In this document: positions 1 to 4,750 of the stretch, piece by piece | How the letters are laid out: every line of letters starts with the position of its first letter | How positions within the stretch are numbered: position 1 is the stretch's first letter | Origin: an uncultured bacterium | GTDB taxonomy: Bacteria > Patescibacteriota > Patescibacteriia > Patescibacteriales > Patescibacteriaceae | Direction of reading: 5' to 3' | Length of the DNA stretch: 6,306 bases | Assembly (NCBI GenBank): GCA_937868555.1 | Contig: CALMNI010000133.1 | Span: 1-6,306, forward strand | Program-made: the position numbers and the translations under genes | Notes under the pieces: generated by a model | Seen by the model: the letters and a program-made list of their open reading frames with translations, nothing else | What the model was told of the DNA's origin: nothing | Databases searched by the model: none

Positions 1-41
1 AAAATTCAAATGTATTGAAATAATTTAAAATAACACAACAA

Positions 42-72
42 AAAAGCCTTGGAACAAAGTTCCAAGGCTTTT
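42..72 (-). terminator. Rho-independent terminator after greA
   Basis: A perfect inverted repeat lies just past the greA stop: arms 46-55 and 59-68 (GCCTTGGAAC / GTTCCAAGGC) around a 3-base AAA loop, extended by four A-T pairs to 42-72. Read on the minus strand, the stem runs into six T residues (complement of 40-45) and then a TG-rich stretch, a classic intrinsic terminator for the GT2-DUF192-ligase-greA transcript. The plus-strand side is also followed by a T-rich run (69-79), so the hairpin could terminate in both directions and serve a convergent gene beyond the left edge. No such gene is visible in positions 1-41. Confidence 0.9.
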
Positions 73-89
73 ATTTTTATAAAAAGGGT

Positions 90-545
90 TTAAGAAATTT
101 TTACAATCTTATACTTCATCTCACCCTTAGGAGTGTGGACAATAGCTTCATCCCCTACTTTCTTCCCAACAAAAGCTTCGCCCAAAGGCGACTCATTAGA
201 AATTAAAGCGGCTGTCGGATCGGCTTGATTAAAGCTGACAATAGTAAATTCTTTTTTTTCTCCATTTAACTCGGCAAGGACTTTAGAGCCCATGCCGACT
301 TGCGAACGGGAATGGCCTTTAACAACCGTTAAATTTTTTAGCAAATTGGCAATTTCGCTAATGCGTCCTTCGTTAAATGCCTGCGCTTCCTTGGCATCAG
401 CGTATTCAGCGTTTTCGCTTAAATCGCCAAGCTCTTTAGCCTTCTCAATTCTCTCGGCAATTTCTCGGCGTTTAGCCGTACTGAGCATATGCAATTCTTC
501 TTCCAATTTTTGGTATCCTTCCTCAGAGATTATTTGTTCACTCAT
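90..545 (-). CDS. greA: Transcription elongation factor GreA
   Basis: GreA enters the secondary channel of backtracked RNA polymerase and stimulates cleavage of the extruded RNA 3' end, rescuing stalled complexes in the cytoplasm. The 151-residue product is close to the usual 155-160 of the family. Residues about 8-75 form the antiparallel coiled coil, with the signature GDLSENAEY at 40-48. D41 and E44 are the acidic tip residues that position the catalytic magnesium in the family. Residues about 80-151 form the FKBP-like C-terminal domain, with the conserved SPLGEAFVGKKVGDEA stretch and a terminal KYKIVKI strand. The ATG at 545 gives the canonical N-terminus (M-S-E-x-x-I-S-E-E-G). No Shine-Dalgarno sequence precedes it. 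The gene starts 25 bases after the stop of the ligase-like gene and is the last gene before a strong terminator. It may be cotranscribed with glycan genes and may also have its own weak promoter at 573-601. Identification is secure. Confidence 0.97.
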   Translation of the reverse strand: MSEQIISEEGYQKLEEELHMLSTAKRREIAERIEKAKELGDLSENAEYADAKEAQAFNEGRISEIANLLKNLTVVKGHSRSQVGMGSKVLAELNGEKKEFTIVSFNQADPTAALISNESPLGEAFVGKKVGDEAIVHTPKGEMKYKIVKIS

Positions 546-570
546 ATAGTTTAAAAATTAACAATGGTAA

Positions 571-2043
571 TTACGATACCATGTCTTCAGAATATTGACA
601 AGAGAGTAGAATAGCGGCCACGGCTAGATATGTAAAACCCAAGGGATGATTCAGATATGGCGTAAAAAAGTGGAGAACGGCCAAAGCAAGAATAGAAAGA
701 CCAACCACGAAAGCGCTCATGCTTCCCTTGGTGTATAAACGCCAAGCATCTTTCAGCATGAACCACAAAAGCCACGCATAGGCTGCCACACCAATAAGGC
801 CAAGCTTCAACCACAGATCAAACCAGCCCCATTCAAAAGCCGAAGTTGTAAATTCACCATTCACGGTTGATGAGGTTATGCGCGGATCGCTCGTTGTGTA
901 TGTTAACGTTTTTCCAAAGCCAAATCCCCAGAGCGGCGAATGTGAGATTTCTCTAGCCATCACGGGCAGCAGTGACCAACGAGATGCCGCCCCCGCTTCC
1001 ATCTTAGTTGCTCTATCGCGGAGTAATGAAGCATCTAAATCAGCCGAAGGCTTCGGAAAGGGAAAACGCACAAGCGCAAAGACAATTCCTAAAGCAAGCG
1101 CTAGGACTGCCACGCTCATACCGATAAAGACGGCAGTATCACGCAGCGAAGGACGGGCATGAACATAATAAGTAAAGGCTGCGCCCACTGCCGCACATGC
1201 TCCGCCTACCCAAAAACTGCGGGACAGACTGGCAATTAAAACCGCCATCGCCAATGAAGCGCATAGAATATACCAATAATTTTTTTTTCTCCAGCCTATG
1301 ATTAAAGCAGCAAAAAAAGCAGGAATTAAAAATACTTGAGATTGGATAAATACCCGCGAAAAGCCGCTTGGCAATCGAGTAATTTCTCCCAATAGGTCCA
1401 ACCTCATCCAGGCATACACATCATATACAAGAGGAGTAAATCCATGGGAAAAAATATATATGACAAAAAAAGTTTTTAGGCACAGCCACAAAGCTGCTCC
1501 GGCCATCACCGCCAATAAGCGACTGGCATCGCGGCGGCTTGTAAAAGAAAAAAGGAAAGGGAAAAAAATTAAAGCAAAAAGCCAGCGCTTTCCCTCAAGA
1601 AAGAAAAGGTTAACATTATTTTGATAGAGAAGCCCAACCACTCCGGCGAGCAGTAACGATGCTCCCAAAAAAATGAGCGGACGGCTATACGGCAATGCGT
1701 GATACGCCTTAAATGATTTTTCTTTCCTCATAAAGGCCAGTATTTCCCGGCTGCTCCATACGGCCATAATTATTATCCACATGCCTATGCGCAGTGAAAT
1801 CCCTTTCCAAGAAAAAAGATACCCTTGCGAGCCAATTACTAGCTCGGCCATAATCATGAGCAAACCTATTCTCACATCAAAAAGCGAAGCAACCAAAGTA
1901 ACTCCGAGAATGAGTAAAAGAACAACCGCGCCAACACTTGGTTGAAAATATGAAACATATGATAGACTCTCTGCCGCGGCGCAGGCTATCAAGGTTCCAA
2001 TTCCTAATCTATAAAGATATTTTTTGTCCGACAAGGAGTCCAT
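571..2043 (-). CDS. O-antigen ligase / Wzy-type polymerase-like membrane protein
   Basis: This 490-residue protein is very hydrophobic, with about a dozen predicted membrane helices along its length. It has one large soluble loop at about 327-410, the architecture of the O-antigen ligase/polymerase (Wzy_C/WaaL) superfamily. Family-like motifs are a membrane-embedded SLSRSFWVGG at 272-280 and, in the big loop, an arginine (R355) followed by HSPLWGFGFGKT at 368-379, matching the usual N-P-L-x-G-x-G-x-G pattern. Such proteins join lipid-linked glycan units outside the cytoplasmic membrane, either polymerising them or attaching them to an acceptor; sequence alone cannot say which. The ATG at 2043 lies inside the DUF192 gene, giving a 35-base overlap. 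I see no Shine-Dalgarno sequence, and a TTG three codons later is the only nearby alternative start. The overlap suggests translational coupling. A run of nine A residues (1280-1288, complement) encodes R252-K-K-N. Superfamily assignment is confident; substrate is unknown. Confidence 0.85.
   Translation of the reverse strand: MDSLSDKKYLYRLGIGTLIACAAAESLSYVSYFQPSVGAVVLLLILGVTLVASLFDVRIGLLMIMAELVIGSQGYLFSWKGISLRIGMWIIIMAVWSSREILAFMRKEKSFKAYHALPYSRPLIFLGASLLLAGVVGLLYQNNVNLFFLEGKRWLFALIFFPFLFSFTSRRDASRLLAVMAGAALWLCLKTFFVIYIFSHGFTPLVYDVYAWMRLDLLGEITRLPSGFSRVFIQSQVFLIPAFFAALIIGWRKKNYWYILCASLAMAVLIASLSRSFWVGGACAAVGAAFTYYVHARPSLRDTAVFIGMSVAVLALALGIVFALVRFPFPKPSADLDASLLRDRATKMEAGAASRWSLLPVMAREISHSPLWGFGFGKTLTYTTSDPRITSSTVNGEFTTSAFEWGWFDLWLKLGLIGVAAYAWLLWFMLKDAWRLYTKGSMSAFVVGLSILALAVLHFFTPYLNHPLGFTYLAVAAILLSCQYSEDMVS
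573..601 (-). promoter_or_regulatory. Possible greA promoter
   Basis: On the minus strand, TTGTCA (596-601, five of six matches to the sigma70 -35) is separated by exactly 17 bases from TATCGT (573-578, four of six matches to the -10). It would start RNA near 566, giving a leader of about 20 bases before the greA ATG. It lies at the 3' end of the ligase-like gene, and its -10 overlaps that gene's stop codon. The -35 and spacing are good but the -10 is weak, so this is a suggestion that greA can be transcribed independently of the glycan genes. Confidence 0.35.
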
Positions 2044-2458
2044 AAGTTTCGGCAGCGCCGGCGTTTAATTCTAAAACAGAGTCTACTTCCCCAGGCGAAG
2101 GATACAGCGTATACGGTTCTGTATTTTCTGGCGGAAGCTTTGAATCTATTCTAACAATAATATTCTTATTCATCCAGACAATGTCGAGCGGAAAATGCAT
2201 TCGCCGCATGACAAAAGTTTGCTGAGCGGAAGCTGGAAAAAGAAATAACATTCCACATCTCGAACATAAACTCGCACGATCGCTCAAGCCTTGGTAGCGG
2301 CTTTCCGGCGTGTCTGCTACTTCTATAGCAATAGGTTGCCCGTTAAGCAAAGGGGGCTTTTTAAATTTTTGAAATCTAAAAAAAATTGTGCCTGCGGCTA
2401 CAAGCAAAAGAAAAGAAATAATTATTCCTCCAGCAATTTTTTTATGCTTCGAGGCCAT
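2009..2458 (-). CDS. Membrane-anchored DUF192 family protein
   Basis: The 149-residue product has a lysine-rich N-terminus, one hydrophobic segment at about 9-27 (signal anchor, not an obvious lipoprotein: no lipobox cysteine), then a DUF192 (PF02643) domain at about 41-149. Matching features are IEVADTPESRYQGLSDR (45-61), GMLFLFP (69-75), FVMRRMHFPLDIVWM (82-96), the proline-rich LYPSPGE (118-124) and the final VLELNAGAAETYGLLVGQKI (128-147). These domains are usually exported; their biochemical role is not established to my knowledge. The domain is probably outside the cytoplasmic membrane. C65 and C68 form a C-x-x-C just before GMLF, where many family members that I recall have acidic residues. 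The start overlaps the GT2 gene end by 17 bases and the stop lies 35 bases inside the ligase-like gene, so it is embedded in the operon. Its link to glycan assembly is positional only. Confidence 0.9.
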   Translation of the reverse strand: MASKHKKIAGGIIISFLLLVAAGTIFFRFQKFKKPPLLNGQPIAIEVADTPESRYQGLSDRASLCSRCGMLFLFPASAQQTFVMRRMHFPLDIVWMNKNIIVRIDSKLPPENTEPYTLYPSPGEVDSVLELNAGAAETYGLLVGQKISL

Positions 2459-3149
2459 GCTTGAGTTTAATGCGCGCCATTGATTCTTTGTATTTTTTTA
2501 CCGCTGGCAAAAAAGGCAAGATCTTATAGGCGGCCTTAGGCAGCCAGGAGCTGATATGGCCGCCCGTTTTCACATCAAACAATACTGAGTCAATCCATAT
2601 TCCCGTATGTCCTTCACGAAGCATGGTCAGCCATAAATCCCAATCCTGCAAGCGTCTAATTGAATTATCAAAGCCGGGAAAATGCTCGCGCCGTATAAGC
2701 GAGGTTGAATGGATATAGGGCATGCGCCTCAACCGCTCTTCATCATAGGGGAAAAGCCGGAAAAGCTTAGAGCCATACCGAAAAGAACAATAGGCAAAAC
2801 TTTTGTCCGGATTATCAGCTAAGACTGTGTACATTGTTTCCAAGGCTGTGGGCTTAAACGTAATATCGGCATCGGAAAAAAGCAAAAAGCTACCCCGCGC
2901 TCGCTCGGCTCCATAATTGCGAGTTGGGTTTGAGCCTTCATTTTGTTTAGAAAAAAAATGAAAACGACCGCTAGGAAAACGAGGCTGAAAACGCTCGATA
3001 ACGCTTGCAATATCATCCGTTGATCCGTCATTCACCACAATCACTTCCCAATCAGAGAATGATTGTGTAAGAAGGCTTTCTAAGCAATCACTAATTTTCT
3101 CCGCCTGATTCCAAACCGGAATAATAATAGAAACTAAGGGATTCGTCAT
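2442..3149 (-). CDS. Glycosyltransferase family 2 (GT-A fold)
   Basis: This is a 235-residue cytoplasmic GT2 enzyme that transfers a sugar from a nucleotide-sugar donor, presumably to a lipid-linked glycan. The N-terminus has the standard VSIIIPVWNQAEKI strand-turn (6-19). VNDGSTD (39-45) follows, with D41 in the nucleotide-binding position. N-E-G-x-x-x-x-R-N-x-G appears at 70-80, and the metal-binding DxD motif at 93-95 (DAD). An acceptor-side QDWDLW at 168-173 resembles the ED/QD-W-D-L-W motif of the family and supplies the likely catalytic-base aspartate. The C-terminal segment (198-235) is basic and amphipathic with no convincing membrane helix, so association with the membrane would be peripheral. 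It is the first gene of its unit, starting 32 bases from the predicted RNA start of an extended -10 promoter. No Shine-Dalgarno sequence precedes the ATG. Sugar specificity cannot be read from sequence. Confidence 0.93.
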   Translation of the reverse strand: MTNPLVSIIIPVWNQAEKISDCLESLLTQSFSDWEVIVVNDGSTDDIASVIERFQPRFPSGRFHFFSKQNEGSNPTRNYGAERARGSFLLFSDADITFKPTALETMYTVLADNPDKSFAYCSFRYGSKLFRLFPYDEERLRRMPYIHSTSLIRREHFPGFDNSIRRLQDWDLWLTMLREGHTGIWIDSVLFDVKTGGHISSWLPKAAYKILPFLPAVKKYKESMARIKLKHGLEA

Positions 3150-3163
3150 AATTATATAGGCCG

Positions 3164-3192
3164 TTGACAGCTCGTCGTATTGGCTCTATTAT
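3164..3192 (+). promoter_or_regulatory. Near-consensus sigma70 promoter for the small membrane gene
   Basis: TTGACA (3164-3169), a perfect -35, is followed after exactly 17 bases by TATTAT (3187-3192), five of six matches to the -10. The RNA would start near 3199, giving a leader of about 37 bases before the ATG at 3236. This is the best sigma70 match in the window. It means that the in-frame TTG at 3164, which could be mistaken for a start codon, is promoter DNA lying upstream of the transcript. Confidence 0.8.
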
Positions 3193-3217
3193 AGCAGAAC
3201 AAACGCTCATTTCACAA
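3188..3217 (-). promoter_or_regulatory. Extended -10 promoter for the GT2-DUF192-ligase unit
   Basis: On the minus strand a perfect TATAAT (3188-3193) is preceded by TGC (3194-3196), giving the full extended -10 motif TGnTATAAT. TTGTGA (3212-3217, four of six matches to the -35) sits 18 bases upstream. The predicted RNA start is the A opposite 3181, with a leader of about 32 bases before the GT2 ATG. The -10 shares five bases with the -10 of the plus-strand promoter, so the two promoters probably compete for polymerase. Confidence 0.75.
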
Positions 3218-3235
3218 AAAATCAAAAATCTGCCC

Positions 3236-3652
3236 ATGATCTTAATTGCACTTGTTATTGCCTATCTTACGTGCGGCCTTTTCATCGCACTCATCAAAAC
3301 AAAATATCTACTTAACACAAACCCCAAAGAATTAGAACCTGCTGAGCATTATATGCTCGCTTTTATTTTCCCATCAGTACTTATTAACTGTGTTTTTAAC
3401 AACCGTACATATTGTCTTGTTTCATTCCGAGAACAGCTTTTATCTGAGTACCCGGAAGGATCAGGATTAGCTCCGCTCACTATTGAATCGCTCATGCGCT
3501 ATACCGGCAGCAATCGCCAACAATGGCTTATGTTGTACATAGTACTATGCTCATCGTTTTGGCCAGTTCATCTTGGCTTTGAATATCTTAGTGCAAGTAT
3601 TAAAATTTGCGAATCTCCAAAAAAATTTTACCGCTCATTTTTGGCGGAATAA
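3236..3652 (+). CDS. Small membrane protein of unknown function
   Basis: I do not recognise this 138-residue protein. It is the only plus-strand gene in the window. Three hydrophobic segments stand out: about 2-20 (ILIALVIAY onward), 39-54 (around MLAFIFPSVLINC) and 96-118 (around WLMLYIVLCSSFWPVHLG). A charged loop at about 55-95 contains REQ, PEGSG and SNRQQ, and the tail is basic (KKFYRSF). Five cysteines (13, 52, 60, 105, 125) are scattered without a metal-site pattern. I chose the ATG at 3236: the frame stays open back to a TTG at 3164, but that TTG is the first half of the -35 box and lies upstream of the predicted RNA start. No Shine-Dalgarno sequence is visible. A near-consensus promoter upstream and a good terminator right after the stop argue that the gene is real and transcribed alone. 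Codon and base composition look like the neighbours. A glycan-related role would be a guess from position. Confidence 0.7.
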   Translation: MILIALVIAYLTCGLFIALIKTKYLLNTNPKELEPAEHYMLAFIFPSVLINCVFNNRTYCLVSFREQLLSEYPEGSGLAPLTIESLMRYTGSNRQQWLMLYIVLCSSFWPVHLGFEYLSASIKICESPKKFYRSFLAE

Positions 3653-3659
3653 TAATCTT

Positions 3660-3692
3660 AAGCGGCTGCTCTATAAAGCCGCTTTTATTTTT
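3660..3692 (+). terminator. Rho-independent terminator of the small membrane gene, overlapping the GT4 3' end
   Basis: An 8-base-pair stem (AAGCGGCT at 3660-3667, AGCCGCTT at 3677-3684) with a 9-base loop is followed by TTATTTTT (3685-3692), eight bases after the plus-strand stop. The right arm and T tract are also the final codons (K-A-A-L) of the convergent GT4 gene, whose TAG falls in the loop. On the minus strand the same stem is followed by TAAGATTATTATT-like sequence (TA-rich but no T run), so it should terminate rightward RNA well and leftward RNA poorly. The T tract also sits in a perfect 16-base AT palindrome at 3685-3700. Confidence 0.8.
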
Positions 3693-4750
3693 AAAAATAA
3701 GTAAATTTTTTCAATTTGCCGCTGCCAGGTAAGCGCCTCGGCACGCTGCAAGCCGCTTTCGCCTAAGCGCTGGCGCAAAGCAGCATCTTCGTAGAGGCGC
3801 TTGATTGCGGCGGCAATGGCTTGAGGATTCTCCTCATCAACAATCAAACCATTAATTCCGTCAGTAACGGCGTCGCTTACTCCCCCGCTATGTCCGGCTA
3901 TGACCGGCTTCGCATATGTTCCCGCATCTAAGTAGATGATTCCAAATCCCTCATAATCTCCGCCTATATTTCGAGCCGGCATAATAACCACATCAGCCAG
4001 CTCAAGCCAAGCGGCTTTTTCATCCGTTCGTACTGTCGGTAGCATAACAACATGCTCGCCTATGCCCTGCTCATCAATAATAGCCTGTATATAATTTTTA
4101 TCAGGTCCTTGGCCGATAATAACATATCTAAGATCCGGAATACTTTTACGGAGACGAGCAATCGCCCGCAAGGTCATATCAACACCCTTGCGTTTAACTA
4201 GTCGTGCCATGGTCATTAACACAAAAGCATTACTTAAATTATAGTTATCCTCAAGGCGGCGAACTAATAAAGGACTGGCTGCGGGCGCTGGTTCGGCGCC
4301 CGGATTAACAACGATTAACTTAGCGCTGCTTAGAGGAAAATCTTTTTGAATCAACCCCGCTGTATAGCTATTAACGGCCACAATGGCGCTCGCCTTTTTT
4401 AAAATTAATGTGCTTATCCAACGCTTTCGTAGCGAACGCCGCGCCAAGGAATAATCAAGGCCATGCAGAACCACGCAATATTTAAATGAAAGCAGAAAAG
4501 ATAAAAGCCAGGCAATGGTTCCGAGCGGCAAAATTTCGCCAACAATAAGCCATTCCGTTCCCTGCGCTTTGATGTTCTTATAGAGAGTAAGCACACCGGG
4601 AAGCCAGCGCCAAAATCGACTGCTTAATTGATGGTTAGAATTATCTACTACTTTTATTTCCTCGGGCCACTCCGAAGCCACATGAGCATAATAGGTTTCT
4701 ACTCCCCCTACTGCCGGAGGATACTCTAAGGCGGCTAATAAGGTCTTCAT
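3671..4750 (-). CDS. Glycosyltransferase family 4 (GT-B fold)
   Basis: This 359-residue retaining GT4 enzyme adds a sugar from a nucleotide donor to a growing glycan at the cytoplasmic membrane. The N-terminal acceptor domain (1 to about 165) has the glycine-rich GGVETYYAHVA (15-25), a hydrophobic stretch at 73-95 followed by the LHGLDY motif (95-100, H96), and VNSYTAGLI (126-134). The C-terminal Glycos_transf_1 domain (about 172-335) shows R183 and K188 in MARLVKRKGVD, VIIGQGP (210-216), and the EGFG donor-site motif at 267-270. The usual E-x7-E pair reads E267-x7-D275, an uncommon conservative change. A GGVSDAVTDGINGLIVD stretch (289-305) completes the family pattern, and 359 residues is normal length. 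The ATG overlaps the flippase TGA by four bases (ATGA), implying coupled translation; no Shine-Dalgarno sequence is seen. Its last codons form the terminator arm of the convergent small membrane gene. Donor and acceptor are unknown. Confidence 0.93.
   Translation of the reverse strand: MKTLLAALEYPPAVGGVETYYAHVASEWPEEIKVVDNSNHQLSSRFWRWLPGVLTLYKNIKAQGTEWLIVGEILPLGTIAWLLSFLLSFKYCVVLHGLDYSLARRSLRKRWISTLILKKASAIVAVNSYTAGLIQKDFPLSSAKLIVVNPGAEPAPAASPLLVRRLEDNYNLSNAFVLMTMARLVKRKGVDMTLRAIARLRKSIPDLRYVIIGQGPDKNYIQAIIDEQGIGEHVVMLPTVRTDEKAAWLELADVVIMPARNIGGDYEGFGIIYLDAGTYAKPVIAGHSGGVSDAVTDGINGLIVDEENPQAIAAAIKRLYEDAALRQRLGESGLQRAEALTWQRQIEKIYLFLKIKAAL

Noticed and set aside
1..41. AT-rich left edge considered as a promoter or gene end
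   Set aside because: It is too short and AT-rich to support a gene, and no convincing -35/-10 pair was found.
292..549. Plus-strand open frame of 85 codons
   Set aside because: It lies wholly antisense to greA, whose identity is secure, and the translation has no recognisable family features.
587..814. Minus-strand open frame of 75 codons
   Set aside because: It is an out-of-frame reading within the 3' end of the ligase-like gene, which has clear superfamily motifs.
878..1162. Plus-strand open frame of 94 codons
   Set aside because: It is antisense to the soluble-loop region of the ligase-like gene, with low-complexity Ser/Ala-rich translation and no promoter seen.
2819..3031. Minus-strand open frame of 70 codons
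   Set aside because: It is out of frame within the GT2 gene, covering its DxD region, so it is a by-product of that gene.
3151..3156. A second perfect TATAAT on the minus strand just before the GT2 start
   Set aside because: It ends two bases before the ATG, so RNA starting from it would begin inside the coding sequence; the extended -10 at 3188-3196 is a better fit.
3164..3235. Extra 24 N-terminal codons of the plus-strand gene from a TTG start
   Set aside because: The TTG is part of the -35 hexamer and lies upstream of the predicted RNA start.
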